NCBI GenBank assembly: GCA_012295275.1
Contig: CM022670.1
Span: forward strand, 12,923,083-12,987,082
Direction of reading: 5' to 3'
DNA length: 64,000 nt
Origin: Chrysomallon squamiferum
Taxonomy: Eukaryota > Mollusca > Gastropoda > Neomphalida > Peltospiridae
This document shows, piece after piece, positions 61,653-64,000 of the stretch. The notes under the pieces are model-generated. The model made no database searches. It had not been told where the DNA came from and saw only the letters and a program-made list of their open reading frames with translations. Every line of letters begins with the position of its first letter. Position 1 is the first letter of the stretch. The position numbers were made by a program, and so were the translations under genes.

Positions 61653-61879
61653 TTTTCTTTCTCGCAGCAAGTAGAAGTTCAAGCAGAGCCAGCACGACAG
61701 GAGGAGGGAGTCGACCTGCAAGTCGGACGGGGAGTGACGCTGGGTCAGAAACAAGCGAGTCAGAGGTTTTCTCTCTCCACACCCCAGACAGGCGTAACAG
61801 TGGGAGCAGAGTGAACACACCCACTTCAGCTTCCAAAAGTGGATCAAAGATCCCAAGAATTACACCAAAAAAGAAATAA
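2641..61879 (+). CDS. MACF1: Spectraplakin (MACF1/dystonin/Shot/VAB-10 family), 3' portion; join of 59 exons
   Basis: Spectraplakins are giant cytoplasmic linkers that tie actin filaments, microtubules and junctions together. Domains seen in order are the plakin-domain end (2641-2862), plectin-type repeats (4351 to about 22050), about 29 spectrin repeats (26413 to about 52312, roughly 3,200 codons at about 109 per repeat), EF-hand loops [12 protein letters not shown] and [12 protein letters not shown], a GAR domain (53672-54226) and a basic Ser/Gly/Arg tail with SKIP. The segment after the EF-hands (for example [20 protein letters not shown]) closely matches what I know of MACF1 and dystonin. 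All introns are GT-AG and the phases close across every junction. The gene is incomplete at its 5' end. The symbol is by family: an invertebrate gene would predate the MACF1/DST duplication. Three one-base frame breaks are described separately. Confidence 0.95.
2863..4350 (+). other. Intron before the first giant exon
   Basis: This 1,488-bp AT-rich intron has no supported exon. A patch at about 3210-3600 is less AT-rich and may be the relic of an inserted element. The frame of the giant exon stays open back to 4267 with an ATG at 4276, but the codons there are intron-like and a good acceptor lies at 4349-4350. Confidence 0.75.
4351..14658 (+). CDS. MACF1: Spectraplakin giant exon: plectin-type repeat block 1 (about 82 units)
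   Basis: A single uninterrupted exon of 3,436 codons, phase 0 at both ends (acceptor attctttcag, donor gtgagt). It opens [20 protein letters not shown], a linker of roughly 140 residues. Then follow about 82 copies, counted by eye, of a 38-residue plectin-type repeat of the form L.EA...GLIDP..G...DP.TG. Ser/Thr-rich spacers separate groups of repeats. In plectin and desmoplakin such repeats bind intermediate filaments; in Short stop and VAB-10 isoforms they act at junctions and hemidesmosome-like attachments. Two Gly/Ala-rich hydrophobic stretches (9088-9147 and 11173-11232) break the pattern. The long reverse-strand open frames inside it are antisense shadows. Confidence 0.95.
14728..14789 (+). 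other. Candidate poison or alternative exon (62 bp)
   Basis: The acceptor is excellent (a long pyrimidine run ending in tttcag) and the donor is consensus (aag|gtaagt). Spliced after 14658 it reads His-Ala-Cys-Pro-stop in phase 0, and its length is not a multiple of three. The intron between would be 69 bp. If used, it would end the protein after repeat block 1 or trigger decay. No transcript evidence is available here. Confidence 0.35.
15818..15916. repeat. (ATT)n plus poly(T) microsatellite
   Basis: A run of ATT units, then a T homopolymer of more than 20, then more ATT; preceded at 15726-15765 by short AT and TTTA runs. Confidence 0.95.
16486..24446 (+). CDS. MACF1: Spectraplakin giant exon 2: plectin-type repeats (about 51 units) and disordered tail, with one frame break
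   Basis: The exon has 7,961 bp, phase 0 at both ends (acceptor actttgcag, donor gtactt). It starts [14 protein letters not shown]. After about 110 linker residues it carries about 41 plectin-type repeats to near 20160, a Ser/Lys-rich linker, about 10 more repeats (21230-22040), and then some 800 residues of charged, probably disordered tail. That tail holds two LPPKP motifs (22140-22154, 23169-23183) and ends [11 protein letters not shown] before the splice. At 18828 the frame slips: frame 1 hits a stop at 18832 while the repeat pattern continues perfectly in frame 3. Adding one base to the T run before 18830 restores [19 protein letters not shown], so the break looks like an assembly deletion. 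Confidence 0.92.
24447..26412 (+). other. Intron before the spectrin rod; possible alternative 3' end
   Basis: This 1,966-bp stretch separates the plectin repeats from the rod. Read without splicing, the frame continues VLGMMNMV then stops at 24471-24473. About 450 bp downstream lies AATAAA (24923-24928). The first 400 bp are less repetitive than most introns here. The rest is AT-rich with T and A homopolymers. Confidence 0.7.
24923..24928 (+). promoter_or_regulatory. Candidate poly(A) signal for a rod-less isoform
   Basis: AATAAA lies 450 bp after the read-through stop codon at 24471. In an AT-rich intron the hexamer is common by chance, so its use is only inferred from position. Confidence 0.25.
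26413..26559 (+). CDS. MACF1: Spectraplakin exon: start of spectrin rod
   Basis: 49 codons, phase 0/0, reading [14 protein letters not shown] to HLETQK. Amphipathic helical sequence opens the first rod repeat. The phase-0 acceptor is compatible with both giant exons and with exon 2641-2862. Confidence 0.9.
27086..27241 (+). CDS. MACF1: Spectraplakin exon: spectrin repeat segment
   Basis: 52 codons, phase 0/0, [10 protein letters not shown] to KSSLEK. Helical, continues the first rod repeat. The following intron has a (TA)n run at about 27261-27285. Confidence 0.9.
27590..27772 (+). CDS. MACF1: Spectraplakin exon: spectrin repeat segment
   Basis: 61 codons, phase 0/0, [10 protein letters not shown] to SEKQK. 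It contains the repeat signature [13 protein letters not shown], with the conserved helix-A tryptophan. Confidence 0.92.
28084..28167 (+). CDS. MACF1: Spectraplakin exon: spectrin repeat segment
   Basis: 28 codons, phase 0/0, [10 protein letters not shown] to FLEEAK. It is a small exon held by good acceptor and donor sites and by frame closure on both sides. Confidence 0.88.
28378..29687 (+). CDS. MACF1: Spectraplakin exon: about four spectrin repeats in one exon, with one frame break
   Basis: 1,310 bp, phase 0 at both ends once one base is restored (437 codons). It opens [15 protein letters not shown] and includes [24 protein letters not shown] and [12 protein letters not shown]. The frame breaks in a five-A run at 29540-29544. 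The starting frame then meets a stop at 29602-29604, but with six As it continues M-V-E-K-Q-G and on to KQISELE at the donor. It is the only multi-repeat exon in the rod; elsewhere each repeat is split or fills one exon. Confidence 0.92.
29870..29896. repeat. (GTT)n microsatellite
   Basis: About nine GTT units in the intron just upstream of the exon at 29951. Confidence 0.9.
29951..30074 (+). CDS. MACF1: Spectraplakin exon: rod segment ending in SPIRRFG
   Basis: 124 bp, phase 0 in, phase 1 out (donor gtaagt). Reads [10 protein letters not shown] to [13 protein letters not shown], leaving the helical rod for a Ser/Pro/Arg stretch. It can join either the Ser/Pro exon at 30562 or, in frame, the exon at 31059. 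Confidence 0.9.
30562..30690 (+). CDS. MACF1: Spectraplakin exon: Ser/Pro-rich insert in rod, probable cassette
   Basis: 129 bp, phase 1 at both ends, so inclusion or skipping both keep frame. It reads [19 protein letters not shown] and on to SSDNFLL, with many SP/TP sites, no helix periodicity and higher GC than the flanks. Likely a disordered, phosphorylatable hinge between spectrin repeats. Confidence 0.85.
31059..31294 (+). CDS. MACF1: Spectraplakin exon: spectrin repeat segment
   Basis: 236 bp, phase 1 in, 0 out. Reads [16 protein letters not shown] to KEHE, with [12 protein letters not shown] as the repeat signature. Confidence 0.93.
31465..31513. repeat. (TTTA)n microsatellite
   Basis: About 12 tetranucleotide units ending just before the acceptor of the exon at 31526. 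Confidence 0.92.
31526..31655 (+). CDS. MACF1: Spectraplakin exon: spectrin repeat segment
   Basis: 130 bp, phase 0 in, 1 out. Reads [16 protein letters not shown] to QQLTDL. Confidence 0.9.
31980..32179 (+). CDS. MACF1: Spectraplakin exon: spectrin repeat segment
   Basis: 200 bp, phase 1 in, 0 out. Reads [15 protein letters not shown] to DQVK, with [12 protein letters not shown]. The preceding intron has an imperfect CAT-rich stretch at about 31849-31940. Confidence 0.92.
32498..32830 (+). CDS. MACF1: Spectraplakin exon: one spectrin repeat
   Basis: 111 codons, phase 0/0, [15 protein letters not shown] to AKEMM. Contains [14 protein letters not shown], the typical helix-C tryptophan pattern. 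Confidence 0.93.
33200..33362 (+). CDS. MACF1: Spectraplakin exon: spectrin repeat segment
   Basis: 163 bp, phase 0 in, 1 out. Reads [19 protein letters not shown] to DAKKKI. Confidence 0.9.
33703..33869 (+). CDS. MACF1: Spectraplakin exon: spectrin repeat segment
   Basis: 167 bp, phase 1 in, 0 out. Reads [16 protein letters not shown] to QAQQHK, with [12 protein letters not shown]. Confidence 0.9.
34053..34382 (+). CDS. MACF1: Spectraplakin exon: one spectrin repeat
   Basis: 110 codons, phase 0/0. Reads [16 protein letters not shown] to LKELQ, with [17 protein letters not shown] and [12 protein letters not shown]. Confidence 0.93.
34591..34741 (+). CDS. MACF1: Spectraplakin exon: spectrin repeat segment
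   Basis: 151 bp, phase 0 in, 1 out. Reads [15 protein letters not shown] to ERWEDLNS. Confidence 0.9.
35225..35394 (+). CDS. MACF1: Spectraplakin exon: spectrin repeat segment
   Basis: 170 bp, phase 1 in, 0 out. Reads [15 protein letters not shown] to YYDKIK, with [12 protein letters not shown]. Confidence 0.9.
35794..36009 (+). CDS. MACF1: Spectraplakin exon: rod segment
   Basis: 72 codons, phase 0/0. Reads [16 protein letters not shown] to VVEEFQ. The helix pattern is looser here than in neighbouring repeats. Confidence 0.9.
36328..36441 (+). CDS. MACF1: Spectraplakin exon: rod segment
   Basis: 38 codons, phase 0/0. Reads [17 protein letters not shown] to KDEIQ. Confidence 0.9.
36701..36814 (+). 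CDS. MACF1: Spectraplakin exon: rod segment
   Basis: 38 codons, phase 0/0, the same length as the preceding exon. Reads [17 protein letters not shown] to KLQSQ. Confidence 0.9.
37010..37222 (+). CDS. MACF1: Spectraplakin exon: spectrin repeat segment
   Basis: 71 codons, phase 0/0. Reads [19 protein letters not shown] to QAVLK; 38 codons of the previous exon plus 71 here make one 109-residue repeat. Confidence 0.92.
37401..37562 (+). CDS. MACF1: Spectraplakin exon: spectrin repeat segment
   Basis: 54 codons, phase 0/0. Reads [17 protein letters not shown] to ELAQK, with KWSELAQK helix C. Confidence 0.9.
37880..38050 (+). CDS. MACF1: Spectraplakin exon: spectrin repeat segment
   Basis: 57 codons, phase 0/0. 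Reads [15 protein letters not shown] to LQEQK, with [12 protein letters not shown]. Confidence 0.93.
38427..38753 (+). CDS. MACF1: Spectraplakin exon: one spectrin repeat
   Basis: Exactly 109 codons, phase 0/0. Reads [16 protein letters not shown] to VKDLK, with [18 protein letters not shown] and [12 protein letters not shown]. Confidence 0.94.
38982..39066 (+). CDS. MACF1: Spectraplakin exon: spectrin repeat segment
   Basis: 85 bp, phase 0 in, 1 out. Reads [16 protein letters not shown] to QDYCK. Confidence 0.9.
39447..39670 (+). CDS. MACF1: Spectraplakin exon: spectrin repeat segment
   Basis: 224 bp, phase 1 in, 0 out. Reads [17 protein letters not shown] to EHVQ, with [12 protein letters not shown]. 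Confidence 0.92.
40099..40305 (+). CDS. MACF1: Spectraplakin exon: spectrin repeat segment
   Basis: 69 codons, phase 0/0. Reads [16 protein letters not shown] to QKSTE; pairs with the next 40-codon exon to make 109. Confidence 0.92.
40486..40605 (+). CDS. MACF1: Spectraplakin exon: spectrin repeat segment
   Basis: 40 codons, phase 0/0. Reads [19 protein letters not shown] to AQQK. Confidence 0.92.
40880..41206 (+). CDS. MACF1: Spectraplakin exon: one spectrin repeat
   Basis: 109 codons, phase 0/0. Reads [16 protein letters not shown] to QELIK, with [12 protein letters not shown]. Confidence 0.94.
41565..41771 (+). CDS. MACF1: Spectraplakin exon: spectrin repeat segment
   Basis: 69 codons, phase 0/0. 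Reads [16 protein letters not shown] to QQSAD; again pairs with a 40-codon exon. Confidence 0.92.
42129..42248 (+). CDS. MACF1: Spectraplakin exon: spectrin repeat segment
   Basis: 40 codons, phase 0/0. Reads [17 protein letters not shown] to IAENK. The usual tryptophan of helix A is Met here. Confidence 0.9.
42842..42950 (+). CDS. MACF1: Spectraplakin exon: spectrin repeat segment
   Basis: 109 bp, phase 0 in, 1 out. Reads [16 protein letters not shown] to DEAVK. Confidence 0.9.
43289..43515 (+). CDS. MACF1: Spectraplakin exon: spectrin repeat segment
   Basis: 227 bp, phase 1 in, 0 out. Reads [16 protein letters not shown] to QEELE. Confidence 0.92.
43848..44072 (+). CDS. MACF1: Spectraplakin exon: spectrin repeat segment
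   Basis: 75 codons, phase 0/0. Reads [16 protein letters not shown] to FRDQLM; 75 plus the next 34 make 109. Confidence 0.92.
44315..44416 (+). CDS. MACF1: Spectraplakin exon: spectrin repeat segment
   Basis: 34 codons, phase 0/0. Reads [16 protein letters not shown] to WHELK. Confidence 0.92.
44680..44850 (+). CDS. MACF1: Spectraplakin exon: spectrin repeat segment
   Basis: 57 codons, phase 0/0. Reads [16 protein letters not shown] to GINERQ; pairs with the next exon (57+52). Confidence 0.92.
44986..45141 (+). CDS. MACF1: Spectraplakin exon: spectrin repeat segment
   Basis: 52 codons, phase 0/0. Reads [16 protein letters not shown] to LTKLK, with [12 protein letters not shown]. Confidence 0.92.
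45527..45724 (+). CDS. MACF1: Spectraplakin exon: spectrin repeat segment
   Basis: 66 codons, phase 0/0. Reads [16 protein letters not shown] to GALQE; pairs with the next exon (66+43). Confidence 0.92.
45920..46048 (+). CDS. MACF1: Spectraplakin exon: spectrin repeat segment
   Basis: 43 codons, phase 0/0. Reads [19 protein letters not shown] to QLEKFM. Confidence 0.92.
46607..46777 (+). CDS. MACF1: Spectraplakin exon: spectrin repeat segment
   Basis: 57 codons, phase 0/0. Reads [16 protein letters not shown] to RAEDRK; pairs with the next exon (57+52). Confidence 0.92.
46854..46902. repeat. (TTA)n microsatellite
   Basis: About 16 TTA units in the intron after exon 46607-46777. Confidence 0.95.
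47172..47327 (+). CDS. MACF1: Spectraplakin exon: spectrin repeat segment
   Basis: 52 codons, phase 0/0. Reads [17 protein letters not shown] to IDDHR, with [12 protein letters not shown]. Confidence 0.92.
47632..47639 (+). promoter_or_regulatory. Candidate internal promoter TATA box
   Basis: TATATAAG lies 32 bp upstream of an initiator-like CCACATT (A at 47664), normal TATA-to-start spacing, and just upstream of the possible first exon at 47677. The surrounding intron is less AT-rich than most. TATA-like strings are common in such DNA, so this rests on combined spacing. Confidence 0.3.
47677..47724 (+). CDS. Candidate alternative first coding exon (16 codons)
   Basis: It starts at ATG in a good context (aaaATGg), reads [16 protein letters not shown] and ends at a consensus donor gat|gtaagt in phase 0. 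It would splice in frame to the exon at 47932. The product would hold the last spectrin repeats, EF-hands, GAR domain and tail without actin-binding and plakin domains. Supported only by sequence logic; a chance arrangement cannot be excluded. Confidence 0.35.
47932..48258 (+). CDS. MACF1: Spectraplakin exon: one spectrin repeat
   Basis: 109 codons, phase 0/0. Reads [16 protein letters not shown] to IAKHK, with [18 protein letters not shown] and [12 protein letters not shown]. Confidence 0.94.
48595..48761 (+). CDS. MACF1: Spectraplakin exon: spectrin repeat segment
   Basis: 167 bp, phase 0 in, 2 out. Reads [16 protein letters not shown] to GKSVD; the split Arg codon is completed at 49071. 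Confidence 0.92.
49071..49230 (+). CDS. MACF1: Spectraplakin exon: spectrin repeat segment
   Basis: 160 bp, phase 2 in, 0 out. Reads [17 protein letters not shown] to LMDAHK, with [12 protein letters not shown]. Confidence 0.93.
49555..49749 (+). CDS. MACF1: Spectraplakin exon: spectrin repeat segment
   Basis: 65 codons, phase 0/0. Reads [16 protein letters not shown] to EQAHKL. Confidence 0.93.
50115..50243 (+). CDS. MACF1: Spectraplakin exon: spectrin repeat segment
   Basis: 43 codons, phase 0/0. Reads [20 protein letters not shown] to IEEHK. Confidence 0.93.
50509..50652 (+). CDS. MACF1: Spectraplakin exon: spectrin repeat segment
   Basis: 48 codons, phase 0/0. Reads [16 protein letters not shown] to LRARWEE. 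Confidence 0.93.
51017..51205 (+). CDS. MACF1: Spectraplakin exon: spectrin repeat segment
   Basis: 63 codons, phase 0/0. Reads [16 protein letters not shown] to INDHQ, with [12 protein letters not shown]. Confidence 0.93.
51550..51695 (+). CDS. MACF1: Spectraplakin exon: linker of the penultimate rod repeat (SHIPVL)
   Basis: 146 bp, phase 0 in, 2 out. Reads [20 protein letters not shown], then basic and Ser-rich, with [17 protein letters not shown] at the end. A TK..KRR...SHIPVL pattern occupies the same place in vertebrate MACF1, which helps anchor the alignment. Confidence 0.93.
51974..52312 (+). CDS. MACF1: Spectraplakin exon: octapeptide RRTPDMSG repeats and last spectrin helix, with one frame break
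   Basis: 339 bp, phase 2 in, 0 out once one base is restored. About seven copies of the 24-bp unit (R-R/H-T-P-D-M-S-G) lie at 52028-52197. They are followed by [20 protein letters not shown] and [14 protein letters not shown], the conserved lead-in to the EF-hands. The fourth unit has 23 bases (near 52110-52113, caaga where the others have cgaaga), which breaks the frame and yields a stop at 52124-52126 region. The downstream frame resumes perfectly, so a missing base is the simplest reading. Confidence 0.9.
52028..52197 (+). repeat. Coding 24-bp tandem repeat (octapeptide)
   Basis: Seven roughly 24-bp units encoding variants of RRTPDMSG, the later ones diverging to TPDYSG and TPDHSAG. Confidence 0.92.
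52479..52641 (+). CDS. MACF1: Spectraplakin exon: EF-hand 1
   Basis: 163 bp, phase 0 in, 1 out. Reads [20 protein letters not shown] then the loop [12 protein letters not shown], with Asp at loop positions 1, 3, 5 and Glu at 12, so calcium binding is expected. Confidence 0.97.
52992..53104 (+). CDS. MACF1: Spectraplakin exon: EF-hand 2
   Basis: 113 bp, phase 1 in, 0 out. Reads [15 protein letters not shown] then loop [12 protein letters not shown], with all canonical calcium ligands, and [10 protein letters not shown]. Confidence 0.97.
53241..53659. repeat. 56-bp minisatellite in intron
   Basis: About seven copies at 56-bp spacing (ggaatacta at 53271, 53329, 53385, 53441, 53497, 53553, 53609; the first interval is 58) and a partial eighth. 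Each unit contains a splice-acceptor-like ttctagcag. The array ends about 12 bp before the real acceptor at 53670-53671. Confidence 0.95.
53672..53788 (+). CDS. MACF1: Spectraplakin exon: GAR (GAS2) domain, first half
   Basis: 39 codons, phase 0/0. Reads [18 protein letters not shown], then [18 protein letters not shown]. The clustered Cys residues are typical of the zinc-binding, microtubule-lattice-binding GAS2 fold. Confidence 0.96.
54109..54226 (+). CDS. MACF1: Spectraplakin exon: GAR domain, second half
   Basis: 118 bp, phase 0 in, 1 out. Reads [39 protein letters not shown], almost invariant in the family. The phase-1 end can join 59482 directly or any of the phase-1 cassette candidates in the following intron. 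Confidence 0.97.
55551..55618. repeat. (AAT)n then (GAA)n microsatellite
   Basis: About 16 AAT units followed by a short GAA run; another AAT run lies at about 55799-55831. Confidence 0.93.
56109..56138 (+). CDS. Candidate 30-bp cassette microexon
   Basis: Acceptor cacctcag and donor t|gtaagt bracket 30 bp that keep frame when placed after 54226, reading [10 protein letters not shown]. Symmetric phase 1. Short enough that chance is a serious alternative. Confidence 0.22.
57047..57109 (+). CDS. MACF1: Probable cassette exon (63 bp) next to the GAR domain
   Basis: Acceptor with long pyrimidine tract (cttctccaaag) and donor gtaggt; phase 1 at both ends, 21 codons. In frame after 54226 it reads [20 protein letters not shown], strongly basic and much richer in GC than its surroundings. 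It would sit between NDPCR and KGRTN, a known variable position in dystonin. Confidence 0.5.
57266..57325 (+). CDS. Possible cassette exon (60 bp) next to the GAR domain
   Basis: Acceptor tttgattcag, donor gtatgt, phase 1 at both ends, reading [21 protein letters not shown]-richer than flanks. Caution: a 14-base motif just after it (57332-57345) recurs at 63964-63977, so the patch may be part of a dispersed repeat. Confidence 0.35.
58291..58321. repeat. Poly(T) tract
   Basis: About 31 consecutive T within the large intron. Confidence 0.9.
59482..59663 (+). CDS. MACF1: Spectraplakin exon: start of C-terminal tail ([10 protein letters not shown])
   Basis: 182 bp, phase 1 in, 0 out. Reads [30 protein letters not shown], then Ser-rich to SSGPITK. 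The opening matches the conserved family motif after the GAR domain. A second in-frame donor 30 bp on (after 59693) would add [10 protein letters not shown]. Confidence 0.95.
59664..61003 (+). other. Intron in the C-terminal tail region
   Basis: 1,340 bp. Holds a possible microexon at 60037, long T homopolymers (about 60267-60291 and 60367-60396), otherwise AT-rich with nothing recognised. Confidence 0.75.
60037..60045 (+). CDS. Candidate 9-nt microexon (SPQ) or 45-nt form
   Basis: The acceptor gttctttcag is good; donors follow after 9 nt (cag|gtttgt) and after 45 nt (cag|gtgtga, end 60081). Both keep frame between 59663 and 61004. Very short; weak evidence. Confidence 0.2.
61004..61148 (+). 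CDS. MACF1: Spectraplakin exon: C-terminal tail
   Basis: 145 bp, phase 0 in, 1 out. Reads [18 protein letters not shown] to [11 protein letters not shown], basic with SP/TP sites. Confidence 0.9.
61432..61655. repeat. (TTTA)n tetranucleotide array
   Basis: More than 200 bp of TTTA units with a few variant units (TTTAG, TATA), reaching to 12 bp before the last acceptor. Confidence 0.95.
61668..61879 (+). CDS. MACF1: Spectraplakin last coding exon with SKIP end-binding motif
   Basis: 212 bp, phase 1 in, ending at TAA 61877-61879. Reads [20 protein letters not shown], then [12 protein letters not shown], and finishes [12 protein letters not shown]. The GSR-like basic part binds microtubules in MACF1; S-K-I-P is an SxIP motif that recruits EB proteins at growing plus ends. 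Acceptor tttctcgcag. Confidence 0.95.
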
Positions 61880-62765
61880 AAAAATGTTTTTTCGATGAAT
61901 GTCAAACTCAAAATGACTGGAATGAACAACTTACAAAATTACAAGCAAGTTGGAGACAAAAAAAAAAAAAAATGCTTACAAGAGAAAAGAATTAAAAACA
62001 ATTTGAATATAGTTTTGTTAATGTCTCAGTAATATTTTAAATGTCATGGAGAAAGAAAAATGAAATGAAGAACATGTTTTACCCCATTATTTACTTATAA
62101 AATAGTGCCAGGCTTTTGAACTGGGCTAGTCTATTGTCTTAATTAGGGGGACAATGAATAACAATTTGTCTTTCAAGATGCTAAGCACTGTGAATATTTT
62201 GTACATGTTGCTTGTTTTGTCATTGACTGAATGATTTTTGTTGCTGACATCATCAGTGATGTCTGTGAAAACTAATCATGCAACCAGGAATCTCATATTT
62301 TTTTATGTTCTGTGTTGATTTGCTGATTCTTTTCAAGATGTAGTGAAATTTTCCACATTCAGATCTACATTGTTTTTATTTTTGTTTGTTTTCGTTTGTT
62401 ACTTAGAAACTAGATGGTAATGTTTTATTATGTTTGAAGGATTTTGTTTGGAAGACACTTGTATACCAGACATTCCTAATTTAAGAATATTTTCCTTTTT
62501 CTTAAGTTTTTTTTTTTGTTTTAAAAAAAGTAATTTATAAAGTTATGTTAATGCTTATGTTGTATGTTTAATGTTTTGTTTACACCGTTTGTTTAATTTT
62601 TCTTTGTTTAGTTTTAATGTCTATGTTTCTCTTTTCTTTCCATTTTCTTTTTCTTGTTTTATTTTTTTTTTAGTGGGATCTGTCATGATTGTATGTTTTT
62701 AATAGATTATGTAAATTATGGAAGTAATATTAGAACAGTATATTTTGATCTATTCGGTATAATGT

Positions 62766-62771
62766 AATAAA
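62766..62771 (+). promoter_or_regulatory. Candidate poly(A) signal, proximal
   Basis: AATAAA about 890 bp past the stop, followed some 35 bp downstream by a long T-rich tract. Confidence 0.4.
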
Positions 62772-63278
62772 AACACTCAAATTCTTATTTTTGAATATCT
62801 ACCTTTTTTTTATTTTTTTTTTTTTTTTTTTTTTTTTGCATGTTAATGATTTTGTTTTTCTGGGGATTTATTTTATTTTATTTTTTACTACATAAATATT
62901 TTGGCTATGCAGATGTAGGTTGTTGTTTTTTATATAGAAGGCATAAGCAGTGCTAGATATCATACATCTAGATTATAAAATTTAAACTATATTTCATTTT
63001 TATTATTGTAGCTTTCTGTCTATTGCATGTGTTCGCTATTTAATGGCAAATAATGTACAGGCTGGGGTGAATTGTGTTTGGTAATTTTTGTATTAAGCTG
63101 TGGCAACTGCACACACTATGTCTCATTTAATTTATACATTGTACAATTTGTATTAGTATATTTATAATTATTTAATATTCATTAGACTGCCTACGTACAC
63201 GGTTAGGGGTGTCTGCGTGTGTAAGTGATACGTGTATAGTATAAATAATTAGTGTATATATTTATATAAATATATATA

Positions 63279-63284
63279 AATAAA
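63279..63284 (+). promoter_or_regulatory. Candidate poly(A) signal, distal
   Basis: AATAAA within an AT-dinucleotide run at about 63250-63312, about 1.4 kb past the stop. Confidence 0.35.
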
Positions 63285-63300
63285 AAGATATATATATATA

Positions 63301-64000
63301 TCTATATATATAAAGCGATAAACGTTTTCGTACCAATTTGACAAATATGGATGGCTAGAATTTTCGTATATTGGTTGACAATAATTTAAAAAGAACAATG
63401 TTGCTGCTCTATCTTCCATCTCTATTGCTAAGCAGTATATGAAATTCAGACATCTATGTTTTGGTTCATTCCATATACATAGTGTGAATGTAGCGTGATT
63501 TTGATAGCAGCTTAGTCAGAGAATGACAGCTTTTGTGTGGCTTTTTGTACTTTTGTGTGTTTTCATGTTGTAAAACTTCTTAGGTTGTGTTATTCAGTGT
63601 CCATTAGTTTGCCTGTTTGTTATGTTGTTTTTTTATTACTATTATTATTTTTTGTCCACTTTGACTTAAAGAACTCTTCCTTCAGTAATATTATTTCAAA
63701 TAATCATGACTTGTTTATCTGCTATTATCAAAGATTATATTTACTAAAATTATATATATGAAAAATAGTCTTGTCATTATTAAAATATAAAGCTGTTTTT
63801 CTTTTTTTTTTCTGTTAAATTTACAGAGTATTTTCATATCATTTGATTTATGATTATCATTAATTATGCAGGAAAGAAAAAATTTAAATATTGATATACC
63901 GTGCTTAACATGCCACTGTGCATTCACTTTTTTGTCAAAGGGCTTTCACTGCTACTGACAGCGGTTGTCTCCCTTGCCTTAAATTATATAATTATATTTT
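63301..64000. other. Downstream flank, no gene seen
   Basis: AT-rich sequence with no coding support on either strand. The last 80 bp are somewhat GC-richer and include the 14-base motif shared with 57332-57345. Confidence 0.6.

Larger units (their letters stand above)
61880..63300 (+). other. 3' UTR of the spectraplakin gene (end uncertain)
   Basis: Non-coding sequence after the stop with a T run at about 62803-62837. Poly(A) signal candidates are AATAAA at 62766-62771 and 63279-63284. The stretch to about 63240 is more complex than introns, suggesting the longer end may be used. A Pumilio-type TGTATATA lies at 63253-63260. Confidence 0.6.

Overview
The window is animal nuclear DNA, very AT-rich, holding most of one giant gene on the + strand. 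The gene is a spectraplakin, the cytoskeletal cross-linker family of vertebrate MACF1 and dystonin, fly Short stop and nematode VAB-10. Family assignment rests on the encoded domains in order: the end of a plakin domain, a huge block of plectin-type repeats, about 29 spectrin repeats, two canonical EF-hands, a GAS2-related (GAR) microtubule-binding domain and a Ser/Arg/Gly-rich tail with an SKIP end-binding motif. Short GT-AG introns (mostly 150-600 bp), T-rich introns, many ATT and TTTA microsatellites and the protein type suggest an invertebrate, perhaps a mollusc; that taxonomic guess is weak. I saw no bacterial, viral, CRISPR, tRNA or rRNA feature.

Layout. 1-2640: intron or flank, no exon seen. 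2641-2862: last plakin-domain exon. 4351-14658 and 16486-24446: two enormous exons of plectin-type repeats (about 82 and 51 units counted by eye), the second ending in a disordered Ser/Lys-rich tail. 26413-52312: spectrin rod, in 49 exons. 51974-52312 also holds an octapeptide repeat. 52479-53104: EF-hands. 53672-54226: GAR domain. 59482-61879: tail and stop codon. 61880 onward: 3' UTR and flank. I trace 59 constitutive-looking exons, all GT-AG, carrying about 9,750 codons; the actin-binding calponin-homology domains and most of the plakin domain must lie upstream of the window.

The exon phases imply modular isoforms. Both giant exons are flanked by phase-0 junctions, so leaving them out joins plakin domain to rod in frame. 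Reading through the donor at 24447 would instead end the protein after the plectin repeats, as in VAB-10A or BPAG1e. Several symmetric candidate cassette exons lie in the rod and beside the GAR domain, and a possible internal first exon with TATA box lies at 47632-47724.

Three single-base frame breaks (near 18828, 29540 and 52110) interrupt otherwise perfect reading frames. All look like one missing base and are most simply assembly errors.

Introns not listed separately (for example 26560-27085, 30075-30561, 34742-35224, 39671-40098, 42249-42841, 46049-46606) are AT-rich and show nothing beyond simple repeats and splice sites.
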